Positions 1 through 8,428 of a DNA stretch of 43,016 nt are shown piece by piece. The translations under genes and the position numbers were made by a program. Source of the DNA: Acidobacteriota bacterium (GTDB lineage Bacteria > Acidobacteriota > Terriglobia > Terriglobales > Acidobacteriaceae). Position 1 is the stretch's first letter. Each line of letters opens with the position of its first letter. The notes under the pieces are model-generated. The model had not been told where the DNA came from. It saw only the letters and a list, made by a program, of their open reading frames with translations, and ran no database searches. The stretch lies in contig JAGWRX010000034.1 in assembly GCA_028876395.1 (NCBI GenBank), positions 1-43,016 of the forward strand. The letters are read 5' to 3'.

Positions 1-1407
1 GCGGCCCACGATGTTCGCCTCGGCCAGCGGTGAATTGAACACCCGCTCCGACCCGAACTCCGTCTGCAATCCCGCGGTGAGCTTGAAGACGCCGCCCTTG
101 CCTTTCACTTCGCTCAGCGCAGCCTCGCGACTGGCGTCGGCCACATCCTCGCCGTAGACAACGATGCGCGGGTCACGACTCATTTCGTCGTGCAGGCAGG
201 CGTTGATCAGGTCGGCCATGGTGCGGGGCGCGCTGCCCTTGGCGCTGGCTGACTTGCCAGGCCCGGCTCCCGCGGCCTGCACATCTTCGCTGGCAAAGGC
301 GGCGCTGGTCGGGTCCAGATCCTCGGAATAGACGTGCTTCCTGATACCCGATACCTCAGGCAGTGGCGCCTCCAGGGCGCGCTCGGCGGCCTCGGCGGCT
401 TCGCGGTCTGCAGCATGCTCCAGCGCGGTGATTTCGTCAGCGCTCAGGATGCCCTCGCGCAGCAGGCGCATCTGCATCCGGGTGAGCGGATCGCGCATCG
501 CGTCCGCCTCGCGCTCCGCGGCCGAGCGGTACAGCTTGTCGTCATCTGAGAGCGAATGGGAGTAGGGCCGGATCACATGCCCGTGCACGAACGCGGGCCC
601 CTTGCCGGCGCGGCAGTGTTCCGCCGCTGCCTGAAAGGTGCGCAGGCAAACCTCGGGATCGGTGCCATCGATCTCTGCAAAATAGAAATTGGGGAAGTTC
701 GCCACCAGCTTGGAAATGCTTCCGCCGGGCGTGTTCACCTCCACCGGCACGCTGATGGCGTACCCGTTGTCTTCCACGCAGAAGATGACGGGAAGCTTTT
801 GATTCGAGGCGGTGGCAAGCGCTTCCCAGAACTCGCCCTGCGATGTGGAACCCTCGCCCAGCGACGTGAACGCCACCTCATCGCCGTGGAAATCCACGTC
901 ATGGAAGGCACGATAGTCTCCTTCTGCCTTGGTCCCCGCTTCGGGATGATGGCTGAAGTAGCGCCCTGCCTCCGCACAGCCCACGGCATGCAGCACCTGC
1001 GTGGTGGTGGAGGATGACGTGCTGACAATGTGCAGCGCGCGGCTGCTCCAGTGGGTCGGCATCTGACGGCCGCCGCTCGCCGGGTCAGTGGCCGCGCCGA
1101 CGGCCTGCAGAAACATTTCTGCGGGCGTCACTCCCAGGGTCAGGAACAGTGCCCGGTCGCGATAATAAGGAAAGAACCAGTCATAGCCGGGCCGCAGGGC
1201 CAGCGCAGCGCCCACCTGCAGCGCCTCGTGACCGGCGCCCGAAATCTGGAAGAAAATCTTCTGCTGCCGCTTGAGAAGAATCTCGCGGTCGTCCACGCAG
1301 CGGGAGAGATACATCAGCCGGTACATCTCAATCAGCTGCTGATGAGTCAGGCCGCCTTGGGCGGCAGCCGTCTCAGGCGCGCGAACACTGGAAAGCGCAG
1401 GTCCCAT
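1..1407 (-). CDS. Fused 2-oxoacid dehydrogenase E1 alpha/beta subunit (3' end cut by window edge)
   Basis: Thiamine-diphosphate E1 component of a 2-oxoacid dehydrogenase complex (branched-chain 2-oxoacid or pyruvate type), which decarboxylates the 2-oxoacid and passes the acyl group to a lipoyl E2. My translation from the ATG at 1407 gives 469 codons with no stop before the window edge. Residues 1-330 are E1-alpha-like, with a TPP motif near 182-212 that starts [10 protein letters not shown] and ends EDNGYAIS. An Ala/Gly/Ser/Lys-rich linker at about 365-395 leads into an E1-beta start ([13 protein letters not shown], then [10 protein letters not shown]). Alpha and beta are therefore one polypeptide, as in some Bacteroidota and Acidobacteriota, rather than two genes. 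A GGGAG ribosome site lies 8 nt before the ATG. The substrate cannot be decided from sequence alone. Confidence 0.88.
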   Translation of the reverse strand, partial: MGPALSSVRAPETAAAQGGLTHQQLIEMYRLMYLSRCVDDREILLKRQQKIFFQISGAGHEALQVGAALALRPGYDWFFPYYRDRALFLTLGVTPAEMFLQAVGAATDPASGGRQMPTHWSSRALHIVSTSSSTTTQVLHAVGCAEAGRYFSHHPEAGTKAEGDYRAFHDVDFHGDEVAFTSLGEGSTSQGEFWEALATASNQKLPVIFCVEDNGYAISVPVEVNTPGGSISKLVANFPNFYFAEIDGTDPEVCLRTFQAAAEHCRAGKGPAFVHGHVIRPYSHSLSDDDKLYRSAAEREADAMRDPLTRMQMRLLREGILSADEITALEHAADREAAEAAERALEAPLPEVSGIRKHVYSEDLDPTSAAFASEDVQAAGAGPGKSASAKGSAPRTMADLINACLHDEMSRDPRIVVYGEDVADASREAALSEVKGKGGVFKLTAGLQTEFGSERVFNSPLAEANIVGR

Positions 1408-1452
1408 TTCCTTCACTCCCAACTTCCGGTTCTCCTTGCCAAATCATTCATG

Positions 1453-1481
1453 ATTGTAGCAACCAGTTCAAGAACGGTGAA
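1453..1481 (-). promoter_or_regulatory. Candidate sigma70-type promoter for the E1 gene
   Basis: On the minus strand, TTCACC (1481-1476) and TACAAT (1458-1453) are separated by 17 nt. The -10 is preceded by TGC, giving an extended -10. It sits about 45 nt before the E1 ATG, which fits a short leader. The -10 matches the consensus at five of six positions and the -35 at four of six. No experimental support. Confidence 0.5.
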
Positions 1482-1567
1482 TGCCCTTTGCAGGGTCATC
1501 TTCCGGCTCCCTCCGAAAATCAATTTACTGGCTGATCTGCCCTGAGCCCCGGTCACGGCTGCCGGCG

Positions 1568-1933
1568 TCAGCCCTCCAAATCGCCCTCATAGCTGCAACC
1601 GCTCGTGCAGGTTTCATGCACCACAATCCGGCTCAACGCGGGAAGCGCGGGACGCAACTTCTTCCAGAGCCAGCGGGCAAGATTCTCACTCGTGGGATTT
1701 TCCAGCCCTTCGACGTCGTTCAGGCAGCGATGGTCAATCTGGTTCTCGATGGCGCGGAAGGCCCCGCGAATATCCGCAAAGTCGACGACCCAGCCAAGCT
1801 GCTCATCCACCGGGCCCCGCACATGCACGCGGATGCGGAAGCTGTGCCCATGCATGCGCCGGCACTTGTGCCCTTCGGGAACATTCGGCAGCCAGTGCGC
1901 TGCCTCAATCGTGAATTCCTTGAAAATTTCCAT
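1568..1933 (-). CDS. queD: 6-carboxy-5,6,7,8-tetrahydropterin synthase (QueD)
   Basis: Converts 7,8-dihydroneopterin triphosphate to 6-carboxytetrahydropterin, the second step to preQ0/queuosine. The 121-residue product has the usual length for the PTPS/QueD family. The zinc-binding histidines are visible as AAHWLP (His13) and MHGHSF (His28, His30), with Cys24 just before them in the usual catalytic place (HKCRRMHG). The C-terminal part has HETCTSGCSYEG. It begins 9 nt after the queE stop and is the last gene of a queC-queE-queD operon. Clear family assignment. Confidence 0.95.
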   Translation of the reverse strand: MEIFKEFTIEAAHWLPNVPEGHKCRRMHGHSFRIRVHVRGPVDEQLGWVVDFADIRGAFRAIENQIDHRCLNDVEGLENPTSENLARWLWKKLRPALPALSRIVVHETCTSGCSYEGDLEG

Positions 1934-1942
1934 GAACTTTCC

Positions 1943-2581
1943 TTATGGAATACCCAGCAGCTTATGGGTTTGCAGGCTCATGCGCCACAACGGGTGCGCA
2001 AGGCAGAACTCCACCGCAAGCTTTGTATTCGCGGCAACATTGGGCCCGTCCATGGGCTGCAGAAAAAAGTGCCGGAACGGAAGCATCTCGAAGTCCGTGG
2101 GGTCCACTCCCGCCTGGGGATAGACCAGCTTCAGCTCATCCCCGCTTCGCTGGACCAGCTCCGTGCCAGCCTTGGGGCTCACGCAGAGCCAGTCCACGCC
2201 CACCGGCGCCGCGACCGTCCCGTTGGTTTCCACGGCAATTTCGAAGCCCAGCGCGTGCAGTGCATCGATCAGACTTGCATCCAGTTGCAGCAGCGGCTCG
2301 CCGCCGGTGCAGACCACAAACCGCCTGCCCAGCGGATTGTCTCTGGGCCATGTGCGTTCAATGGCGACAGCCAGGGCATCCGCGGACTCGAACTTCCCTC
2401 CTCCCGGCCCATCGACACCCACAAAATCGGTATCGCAAAACGGGCATTGCGCCGCAGGGCGGTCCTCTTCACGTCCCGTCCAGAGATTGCAGCCCGCAAA
2501 CCGGCAGAAAACCGCAGCCCGGCCCGCCTGAGCCCCTTCGCCCTGCAGCGTATAGAAGATTTCCTTCACGGCATAGCTCAT
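1943..2581 (-). CDS. queE: 7-carboxy-7-deazaguanine synthase (QueE), radical SAM
   Basis: Radical SAM enzyme that contracts the pterin ring of 6-carboxytetrahydropterin to 7-carboxy-7-deazaguanine. The 212-residue product starts [16 protein letters not shown]. Its cluster cysteines follow the variant spacing CX14CX2C (first Cys in FAGCNLW, last two in QCPFCDTDF) rather than the classic radical SAM CX3CX2C. The wider spacing is known in part of the QueE family. The glycine motif CTGGEPLLQ follows. The start at 2581 is set by a 4-nt ATGA overlap with the queC stop; an in-frame upstream ATG at 2683 would reach deep into queC and is rejected. Confidence 0.95.
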   Translation of the reverse strand: MSYAVKEIFYTLQGEGAQAGRAAVFCRFAGCNLWTGREEDRPAAQCPFCDTDFVGVDGPGGGKFESADALAVAIERTWPRDNPLGRRFVVCTGGEPLLQLDASLIDALHALGFEIAVETNGTVAAPVGVDWLCVSPKAGTELVQRSGDELKLVYPQAGVDPTDFEMLPFRHFFLQPMDGPNVAANTKLAVEFCLAHPLWRMSLQTHKLLGIP

Positions 2582-3297
2582 CCTGCGGCCTCGTCTTGCG
2601 CATCGCGATAGCGCAACGGATCTTCGAGCCCATTCTCGTGAAAGCCCTTTTGCCGCAGCAGGCAGGAATCGCATTGCCCGCACGGTGCACCATCGGCCGC
2701 CGGGTCATAGCAACTGCTGGTGAGGCCGTAGTCCACGCCCAGCCTGATTCCCTCGCGAATAATCTCCGCCTTCGTGAGCGCAATGAGCGGGGTGTGAATC
2801 TTCAGCATCTGGCGGCCTTCCACACCGGCCTTCGTTGCCAGATTGGCCATTTTCTCAAACGCCTCAATGAACTCCGGGCGGCAGTCGGGATAGCCGCTGT
2901 AGTCCAGCGCGTTCACGCCAATGAAAATATCGCTCGAACCCAGCACCTCAGCCCATGCCAGCGCAAAGGCCAGAAAAATGGTGTTGCGCGCCGGAACGTA
3001 GGTAATCGGAATGCCATGCGCCATCTCATCGAGCGCCCGTCCCTTGGGAACGGCGATGTCGTCGGTGAGCGCGGAACCGCCAAAAACCCGCAGATCAATG
3101 GTCGCAATCCTATGGTTTGCCACGCCGATGGATTGGGCAACACGGCAGGCAGCCTCCAGTTCCCAGCTATGGCGCTGGCCATAGGAGAAGGAAAGCGCGC
3201 TGACCTCGAATCCCTGGGTCCTGGCAATCGCCAGCACCGTGGCCGAATCAAGACCACCGCTCAACAGCACGACCGCCCGCTTTGGCTGGATTTCCAT
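2578..3297 (-). CDS. queC: 7-cyano-7-deazaguanine synthase (QueC)
   Basis: ATP-dependent conversion of 7-carboxy-7-deazaguanine to preQ0. The 239-residue product opens with the PP-loop motif [14 protein letters not shown]. Its C-terminal zinc site is recognisable as SSCYDP followed by [14 protein letters not shown] chose the ATG at 3297 because AGGA lies 9 nt before it; an in-frame ATG at 3306 has that same AGGA almost touching it. The frame stays open further upstream to 3549, but that stretch does not look like QueC. First gene of the que operon, divergent from the HAD gene at 3476. No queF, queA or tgt is in the window. Confidence 0.95.
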   Translation of the reverse strand: MEIQPKRAVVLLSGGLDSATVLAIARTQGFEVSALSFSYGQRHSWELEAACRVAQSIGVANHRIATIDLRVFGGSALTDDIAVPKGRALDEMAHGIPITYVPARNTIFLAFALAWAEVLGSSDIFIGVNALDYSGYPDCRPEFIEAFEKMANLATKAGVEGRQMLKIHTPLIALTKAEIIREGIRLGVDYGLTSSCYDPAADGAPCGQCDSCLLRQKGFHENGLEDPLRYRDAQDEAAG

Positions 3298-3475
3298 TGC
3301 CTGCATTCCTGACCGCCAGACTTTCTGGCCAGCCGTTTTCAATTCAATGATTTGGCCGCTCTGTTGCCGGGGATTTCGCGCCCGCCCGCGTCTTCCGCCG
3401 GAAGAGTCATCCTTATCACTTATGGTAGAACATCGCACGACGCAATCGGCCAAAGCGCACGCCCGATTCGATACC

Positions 3476-4189
3476 ATGAGACGTATGCCGCAGATTGCTC
3501 CGGGCCAGACCCTGCTCATCGACGCCGACGACACGCTCTGGGAAAACAACGTCTACTTCGAGCGCGCCATCGCCGCCTTCATCAGCTATCTGAACCACCA
3601 CGAATACACCCCCGCAGAAGTGCGCAAAGCCCTCAACGCCGTCGAGCATGAGACCATCCTCGCCCACGGCTATGGACTCAAGAGCTTTACCCGTTCGCTG
3701 ATCACCTGCTTTGAGCGCCTCAGCCCCCTGCCCATGACGGACGAGAAGCATCGGCGCATCGTCGGCTTCGCACAGTCCATCGCCCAGCAGGAGATCGAAC
3801 TGCTGCCCGCCGTGGATGAAACCCTTGCCGAGCTGGCCACCCGCCACCGCCTCATTCTGATGACCAAAGGCAACCGCGCCGAGCAGGCCGACAAGCTGGC
3901 TCGCTCCGGCCTCACGCCTCACTTCTCCGCCGTTGAAATCGTCGCTGAGAAGGACCCGCCCGCCTATCGCCAGGTCATCGACCGCCACGAACTCGGGCTG
4001 CAGACAAGCTGGATGATCGGCAACAGTCCCAAGAGCGACATCAATCCCGCCCTCGCCGCCGGCTTACACGCGGTCTTTCTCTTCCACAAAGACACCTGGG
4101 CGCTGGAGCACGCCGAGATTGCCGCCGCGCCCGAGGGTCAGCAGCTGCTCGAACTCGACGCTTTCGCAAAACTCTCCGAGATTTTCTAG
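3476..4189 (+). CDS. HAD-superfamily hydrolase
   Basis: Soluble phosphatase-type HAD protein of 237 residues. Motif I is [10 protein letters not shown], with the two aspartates of DxD. Motif II is LILMTKGN, and the late acidic motif is [11 protein letters not shown] helical cap lies between about residues 25 and 100. Substrate unknown; this subgroup includes phosphoglycolate- and nucleotide-type phosphatases. Starts at 3476 or 3485 are both possible and neither has a strong ribosome site. It stands alone, divergent from queC, with 343 nt before the ilvA start. Confidence 0.82.
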   Translation: MRRMPQIAPGQTLLIDADDTLWENNVYFERAIAAFISYLNHHEYTPAEVRKALNAVEHETILAHGYGLKSFTRSLITCFERLSPLPMTDEKHRRIVGFAQSIAQQEIELLPAVDETLAELATRHRLILMTKGNRAEQADKLARSGLTPHFSAVEIVAEKDPPAYRQVIDRHELGLQTSWMIGNSPKSDINPALAAGLHAVFLFHKDTWALEHAEIAAAPEGQQLLELDAFAKLSEIF

Positions 4190-4309
4190 GAGCAGCCCGC
4201 TGGTTCACGACCGCATAACAATGGTCGCCATCATTGAGAGCTATAAGTCGCGGATAGCACGCATCGCTTGACGTGCCGTTCCTCGCTCTGGTCTACTTCA
4301 ACTAAAGTG

Positions 4310-4420
4310 ATGCATGTTACCGGTACCAATCAGAACGCCTCTCCTGCAATGCCGGTAATCGTGTGTCTTCCCCCCATGCGAATTAGCGGCAACAACGCGC
4401 ACGCGGGAATCGGAGCCTGA
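4310..4420 (+). CDS. Possible ilvA leader peptide (speculative)
   Basis: An ATG-to-TGA frame of 36 codons ends 32 nt before the terminator-like hairpin upstream of ilvA. It contains the run PVIVCLPP (codons GTA ATC GTG TGT CTT), so Val, Ile, Val and Leu are nearly consecutive. Codons for end-product amino acids are typical of leaders that attenuate branched-chain amino acid operons. There is no clear ribosome site and no strong antiterminator pairing by eye, so this remains an inference. Confidence 0.25.
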   Translation: MHVTGTNQNASPAMPVIVCLPPMRISGNNAHAGIGA

Positions 4421-4452
4421 CAGACCAGATTCAGTAGTTGAGCAGTCCCCAG

Positions 4453-4494
4453 GCCACCACCCGCAAGCGCGGCTGGTGGCTTTCTCGTTTTTTC
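4453..4494 (+). terminator. Intrinsic terminator / candidate attenuator upstream of ilvA
   Basis: The outer stem pairs GCCACCA (4453-4459) with TGGTGGC (4474-4480). The inner stem pairs CCGC (4461-4464) with GCGG (4469-4472) around an AAGC loop, with one C-C mismatch between the two stems. A T-rich tract (TTTCTCGTTTTTT) follows directly. It lies 264 nt after the HAD stop and 38 nt before the ilvA TTG. It may end HAD transcription, act as an ilvA attenuator, or both. Confidence 0.7.
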
Positions 4495-4532
4495 GGGCTT
4501 TTTTCAGTTTTTATACTTCAAGGAGAATTCCT

Positions 4533-5747
4533 TTGGAATCCGTCACTCTTACCAGCATCCAGGCGGCGCGTGCCCGTATCGGGGAAGCCATCCACATGTC
4601 GCCCTGCCATCTTTCGCACCATCTCTCCGAACTGACCGGCCTGCCGCTGCACCTGAAGCTTGAAAACCTGCAGCGCACTGGCTCCTTCAAAGAGCGCGGC
4701 GCGCTGAACAAGCTCCTAACGCTCAGCGAATCCGAGCGCAAACGCGGCGTGATTGCAGCCAGCGCGGGCAACCACGCGCAGGGCGTCGCCTTCCACGCTG
4801 CGCAGCGCGGCATTCGTGCCCAGATCGTCATGCCGCTGGCCACGCCGCTGGTCAAGGTGGCGGCCACCCGCAACTTCGGGGCCGAGGTCATCCTCCACGG
4901 CGCCAGCTACGACGAGGCCTGCGACGAGGCTCTGCGCCGCCGCATTGAAGAAGGCCGCACCTTCATCCATCCATTCGACGACCCGCAGGTGATCGCTGGC
5001 CAGGGCACCATCGGCCTCGAATTGCTCGAACAGGTGCCCGATATCGAAGCGGTCGTTGTGCCCATCGGCGGCGGCGGGCTCATCAGCGGCATCGCCTGCG
5101 CTCTCAAGGAAACCAATCCCAAGATTCGGGTCGTCGGCGTGGAGCCGGAAAAGCTGCCATCCATGCTTCGCGCCCGCGAGGCCGGCGCGCCCGTCACCAT
5201 CGCACCCGAGGCCACCATCGCCGACGGAATTGCCGTCCGCCGCGCCGGCGACGTCACGTTGCCCCTGGTCTCCCGCTACGTGGATGAAATCGTGACCGTG
5301 GACGACGAGGAGATCGCCAGCGCCATCCTCATGCTCCTTGAGCAGGAAAAGACGCTGGCTGAGGGCGCCGGCGCCGCCGCACTGGCCGCGGTCGTCCAGT
5401 CCAAGACCAACTTGCGTCATCGCCGCACCGTCGTGCTGGTCTGCGGCGGCAACATCGACGTGACTCTGCTGGCCAAAATCATCGAGCGCGGCCTGGTCAA
5501 GGACGGCCGTCTGCTGCGTGTCCGTGTCTACCTGCAGGACCGCCCCGGCGCCCTGCTCAACCTCACCCAGATTCTCGCCCGCGAGCGCGCCAACATTGTT
5601 GAGACCATCCACAACCGCGCCTATTATGGCGTCAGCCTGGGCGAGACCGTCATCGACGTCACGCTTGAAACTCGCGGCACGACCCACATCACGGCCATCA
5701 GCCATGCCTTGCGCGAAGCAGGCTTCCGCTTCGAGCGCATCCAATAA
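4533..5747 (+). CDS. ilvA: Threonine ammonia-lyase with C-terminal ACT domain
   Basis: PLP enzyme that deaminates threonine to 2-oxobutanoate, the entry to isoleucine synthesis. The start is TTG at 4533, supported by AAGGAG with 7-nt spacing; the upstream ATG at 4476 lies inside the terminator T-tract region. The product is about 404 residues, the medium-length form. The PLP lysine is in TGSFKERGA (about residue 60), the substrate/PLP loop is SAGNHAQG, and the phosphate-binding glycine loop is PIGGGGLISG. A single ACT domain (RVYLQDRPGALLNLTQ) fills the last 75 residues, suggesting allosteric control by an amino acid. A gene for a PaiB-like protein follows after 7 nt. Confidence 0.93.
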   Translation: MESVTLTSIQAARARIGEAIHMSPCHLSHHLSELTGLPLHLKLENLQRTGSFKERGALNKLLTLSESERKRGVIAASAGNHAQGVAFHAAQRGIRAQIVMPLATPLVKVAATRNFGAEVILHGASYDEACDEALRRRIEEGRTFIHPFDDPQVIAGQGTIGLELLEQVPDIEAVVVPIGGGGLISGIACALKETNPKIRVVGVEPEKLPSMLRAREAGAPVTIAPEATIADGIAVRRAGDVTLPLVSRYVDEIVTVDDEEIASAILMLLEQEKTLAEGAGAAALAAVVQSKTNLRHRRTVVLVCGGNIDVTLLAKIIERGLVKDGRLLRVRVYLQDRPGALLNLTQILARERANIVETIHNRAYYGVSLGETVIDVTLETRGTTHITAISHALREAGFRFERIQ

Positions 5748-5754
5748 GGGCCGC

Positions 5755-6378
5755 ATGTACACGCCTAAATTGAACCAGGTCACCGATCGCGCCACGCTGA
5801 TTGAAGCGATGCGGGCTTATTCCTTTGCCATCCTCTTTGGCCCCCTCACCCAGCAAGGGACCTCAGCGCCTTCGGTTGCAACGCACCTTCCGCTCGTGGT
5901 GAAGGACAAGGGCGAGCACGGCCTTCTTGAAGGCCATTTTGCCCGCGCCAACCACCACTGGCAGGCCCTCGCCGGACATGACACCCTGGTCGTCTTCCCC
6001 GGCCCGCACAGTTACGTCTCGCCCACGCTTTACGCCGAACCGCTCTCCGTGCCCACGTGGAACTACATCGCCATTCATGCCTGCGGCACGCTGGAACTGG
6101 TCGAGGACGAGCCGGACAAGGACGCCCTTCTCAAGAACCTGATTGAAGCGCACGAGCCGGCCTTCGCCGAGCATTGGCGCGGGCTGCCCGAGAGCTACCG
6201 CCGCACCATGCTGGCAGGAATCGTGGGCTTCCGCATCCCGATTACCCGCATCGAGGGAAAATTCAAGGTCAGCCAGAACCGCCCTGAAGCCGACCGCCGC
6301 AGCGTACAGACCGCCCATGCCGCCGGAACTCCGGACCAGCAGTCACTGGCCGCTTGGATGACGCGGCTGGGTAGTTGA
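5755..6378 (+). CDS. FMN-binding split-barrel protein, PaiB family
   Basis: 207 residues matching the PaiB / FMN-binding negative transcriptional regulator family. Visible markers are the start MYTPKLN, SVATHLPLVV, GHFARANHHW, the barrel signature GPHSYVSPTLY with VPTWNYIAIHACG, and IEGKFKVSQNRP near the C-terminus. In Bacillus, PaiB is linked to repression of degradative and sporulation genes; many homologues have no tested function and may simply bind a flavin. It begins 7 nt after ilvA and is probably co-transcribed with it. Confidence 0.85.
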   Translation: MYTPKLNQVTDRATLIEAMRAYSFAILFGPLTQQGTSAPSVATHLPLVVKDKGEHGLLEGHFARANHHWQALAGHDTLVVFPGPHSYVSPTLYAEPLSVPTWNYIAIHACGTLELVEDEPDKDALLKNLIEAHEPAFAEHWRGLPESYRRTMLAGIVGFRIPITRIEGKFKVSQNRPEADRRSVQTAHAAGTPDQQSLAAWMTRLGS

Positions 6379-6474
6379 GCGGGCTTCAAAAACATTGGCA
6401 AACAAAGGCGTCCCACCCCGCGAAAGCGGTGCTTGAGGCAATCGATTCCCGCCTCACCCACTCCGCGCAACCTT

Positions 6475-6483
6475 TGATATACT
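6475..6483 (+). promoter_or_regulatory. Extended -10 promoter element for tRNA-Leu
   Basis: TGA followed by TATACT forms a TGN extended -10 ending 18 nt before the tRNA. No good -35 lies 16-18 nt upstream, which extended -10 promoters can tolerate. The placement fits initiation about 11 nt before the mature tRNA 5' end. Confidence 0.5.
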
Positions 6484-6501
6484 CAATAAGTTCACCGAAA
6501 T

Positions 6502-6587
6502 GCGGAGGTGGCGAAATTGGCAGACGCACCAGCTTGAGGTGCTGGCGCCCACAAGGCATAGGGGTTCAAGTCCCCTCCTCCGCACCA
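6502..6587 (+). tRNA. tRNA-Leu (anticodon GAG)
   Basis: Acceptor arms GCGGAGG and CCTCCGC pair fully and CCA is encoded at 6585-6587. The D-arm region is TGGCGAAATTGGCAGACGCA. The anticodon stem pairs CCAGC with GCTGG around the loop TTGAGGT, so the anticodon is GAG (reads CUC and CUU). A long class II variable arm (about CGCCCACAAGGCAT) and the T-loop GGTTCAAGTCC complete a typical leucine tRNA. secG begins 53 nt downstream. Confidence 0.97.
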
Positions 6588-6640
6588 AAGATTCTCCTGT
6601 CCGGGCCAACCCGGATCAGGCTTTGAAAGCAGCTAACGCA

Positions 6641-6946
6641 ATGCAGATTCTCTTCTACGTCATCATGGTAGTACACGTCATCGTCAGCCTGTTTCTCATC
6701 GGCGTTGTCCTCCTGCAGCAGGGCCGCTCGGCTGACCTCGCTGGCGCATTCGGCGGCCAGGGTTCGCAGACCGCCTTTGGTCCCCGTGCGGCAGCCAACG
6801 TGCTCACCCGGCTCACCACCTGGTCCGCGGTCGTCTTCATGATTACCTCTCTCTCGCTGACCATCCTCTACGAGCGTTCCGTGCAGAGCCACTCCGTACT
6901 GGGCGATACTGCACCCGTCTCCGCCCCGGCCAAGTCCGGCAAGTAA
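6641..6946 (+). CDS. secG: Preprotein translocase subunit SecG
   Basis: 101-residue membrane protein of the SecYEG channel. The first helix (YVIMVVHVIVSLFLIGVVLLQ) runs into the SecG signature QQGRSADLAGAFGG. A second helix (TTWSAVVFMITSLSLTIL) follows at about residues 58-77, with a short Ala/Pro/Lys tail. The ATG at 6641 gives the usual N-terminus; the upstream in-frame start lies in the tRNA. It probably shares a transcript with tRNA-Leu and ends at the terminator at 6994. Confidence 0.95.
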   Translation: MQILFYVIMVVHVIVSLFLIGVVLLQQGRSADLAGAFGGQGSQTAFGPRAAANVLTRLTTWSAVVFMITSLSLTILYERSVQSHSVLGDTAPVSAPAKSGK

Positions 6947-6993
6947 GCCGCCATAAGCGCGCGGGCTTCACAGATTCCAGATATGCACTCACA

Positions 6994-7030
6994 AGAGGCA
7001 GATCCCATCGGATCTGCCTCTTGCTTTTTT
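6994..7030 (+). terminator. Intrinsic terminator after secG
   Basis: A perfect 12-bp stem pairs AGAGGCAGATCC (6994-7005) with GGATCTGCCTCT (7010-7021) around the loop CATC, followed by TGCTTTTTTG. Confidence 0.93.
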
Positions 7031-7068
7031 GTCCCACCGCTTCTGGCTTTCGCTTCGGCGCACCCCTT

Positions 7069-7129
7069 GTGTCGAGAGCTGTGACAGGGGTGCCTTTCCA
7101 TCCCGCCTCGATTGCGCTACTCTCGACAC
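7069..7129. repeat. Inverted repeat upstream of the octaheme cytochrome gene
   Basis: GTGTCGAGAG (7069-7078) and CTCTCGACAC (7120-7129) are perfect 10-bp inverted arms separated by 41 nt. A second, shorter pair, TCTGGAC (7147-7153) and GTCCAGA (7165-7171), follows closer to the gene. They could be operators or mRNA stems; chance cannot be excluded. Confidence 0.4.
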
Positions 7130-7189
7130 GGTCCGGACTTCGCCTGTCTGGACGCTCTCCAAAAGTCCAGAATTGCCCAGGGGGTGCCC

Positions 7190-8428
7190 ATGTCCTTTCG
7201 CTCCGTCTTCATTGCTGTCACTGTCGCTTTTGCCCTGATACTGGGAGCGTTCCTGGTCAATCGAGCCCGCCCGAAGGCTGAAATCGAGCAGCCCACCTCG
7301 GATTTTGTTCTCGCCAGCGGCAAGTGCGCCGAGTGCCACGCCCGCCTGCAGTACTCCGTGGTCCACGAATACGAGATGAGCGTCCACGCCAAAAAGGGCG
7401 TGAACTGCCTGGACTGCCATCAGCCGGCCCAGGGCCAGCAGAAGAAGGACCACCACGGCTTCGTGATCAGCGCCCACCTCACCGCCGGTAACTGCCGCAG
7501 TTGCCATGAGGGCATATATCAGGAGTTCCTCCGCAGCCGCCATGCCGCGCCCAGTTGGGCCGCCATCTACGGCGAGAAGGGGCTCAGTCCCGAAGAAGTC
7601 TCATTCAGCGAGCAGTTCCAGCCCGGCGGCACCAAGAGGCCGCCGCATCCCTTTGTTACCGCCGAAGGGAGTTCCGCCATGGCCTCAGGCTGCGACCAGT
7701 GCCACTCCATCGGCAAGCCGAATGACGACGGCACCATCGGCACCTGCACCGAGTGCCACTCGCGCCACACCAGCTCAGTTGCCCTGGCCCGCCTGCCCAC
7801 CACATGCGCCCAATGCCACATGGGCCCGGACCACTCACAGATCGAGATTTACGACGAATCCAAGCACGGCGTGATGTTCGCCGCACAGAAGCAGTTGCTC
7901 AAGCTCGACGCCAACCCCAGAACCCTGAGCACCCGCGATATGTTCGTGCCCACTTGCGCCACCTGCCACATGAGCGGCATCAACGGCCTGAAGGTGACCC
8001 ACGATCCCTCCGAACGCCTCAGCTGGTACCTCGCCGCCGAGGTCAGCCAGAAACGCCCCAACTACCTGCGCGCCCAGACCAACATGAAGCAGGTGTGCGA
8101 GCAATGCCATTCCGCTGCGCTCATTGACCGCGTCTACACACAGGCGGAGCAGGTGGTGGCCAGCACCAACACCAGGGTCACGGCCGCCAAGGACGTCGTG
8201 ACCGCCCTGCACAAGGATGGTCTGCTCACCGGACCTCCCTTCTCCAACCCCATCGACTTCACCTATTTCGACATGTGGCACTACGACGGCCGCACCAGCA
8301 AGCATGGAGCTTTCATGGGCGGAGCCGACTTTGTGCAATGGCACGGCAACTACGGCCTGTTGGAAAAGACCGTTGAGTTGAAGCACGAAGCCGACGAACT
8401 GCGGAGGGATCATGCGGCTCATCGCTAA
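7190..8428 (+). CDS. Octaheme cytochrome c, hydroxylamine-oxidoreductase-like
   Basis: A 412-residue exported protein with exactly eight CXXCH motifs, the cysteine pairs starting at residues 46, 73, 102, 168, 186, 206, 256 and 303. An N-terminal hydrophobic segment (residues 5-23) looks like a signal anchor; I see no AXA cleavage site. The region after the last heme (MWHYDGRTSKHGAFMGGADFVQWHG, about 362-386, in two halves) resembles the end of the hydroxylamine oxidoreductase (HAO) family. Family members oxidise hydroxylamine or reduce nitrite/hydroxylamine; the substrate here is unknown. The ATG at 7190 has AGGGGG 5 nt upstream. The last 17 nt overlap the next gene, a membrane protein, which argues for a membrane-linked electron path. 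Assignment as octaheme is sure; assignment to HAO is likely. Confidence 0.85.
   Translation: MSFRSVFIAVTVAFALILGAFLVNRARPKAEIEQPTSDFVLASGKCAECHARLQYSVVHEYEMSVHAKKGVNCLDCHQPAQGQQKKDHHGFVISAHLTAGNCRSCHEGIYQEFLRSRHAAPSWAAIYGEKGLSPEEVSFSEQFQPGGTKRPPHPFVTAEGSSAMASGCDQCHSIGKPNDDGTIGTCTECHSRHTSSVALARLPTTCAQCHMGPDHSQIEIYDESKHGVMFAAQKQLLKLDANPRTLSTRDMFVPTCATCHMSGINGLKVTHDPSERLSWYLAAEVSQKRPNYLRAQTNMKQVCEQCHSAALIDRVYTQAEQVVASTNTRVTAAKDVVTALHKDGLLTGPPFSNPIDFTYFDMWHYDGRTSKHGAFMGGADFVQWHGNYGLLEKTVELKHEADELRRDHAAHR

Larger units (their letters stand above)
4190..4532 (+). other. Intergenic leader region before ilvA
   Basis: 343 nt without a standard gene. It holds a possible 36-codon leader ORF (4310-4420), a strong terminator-like hairpin with a T-tract (4453-4494), and the AAGGAG ribosome site of ilvA (4520-4525). 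A TTGACG at 4268-4273 could be a -35, but no convincing -10 follows at the right distance. No T-box signature was found. Confidence 0.5.

Noticed and set aside
1481..3312. Long plus-strand frames over the que genes
   Set aside because: Antisense to queD, queE and queC, which carry full family motifs and overlapping start-stop junctions.
3298..3475. preQ1 riboswitch before queC
   Set aside because: The leader shows no short A-rich pseudoknot-like aptamer or expression-platform hairpin of the known preQ1 classes.
4190..4532. T-box riboswitch before ilvA
   Set aside because: No T-box sequence (TGGNACCGCG) and no specifier stem was found; only a terminator hairpin is present.
6502..6587. tRNA-Leu as an integration site for a genomic island
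   Set aside because: The housekeeping gene secG follows directly, and no integrase or repeated tRNA end was seen.
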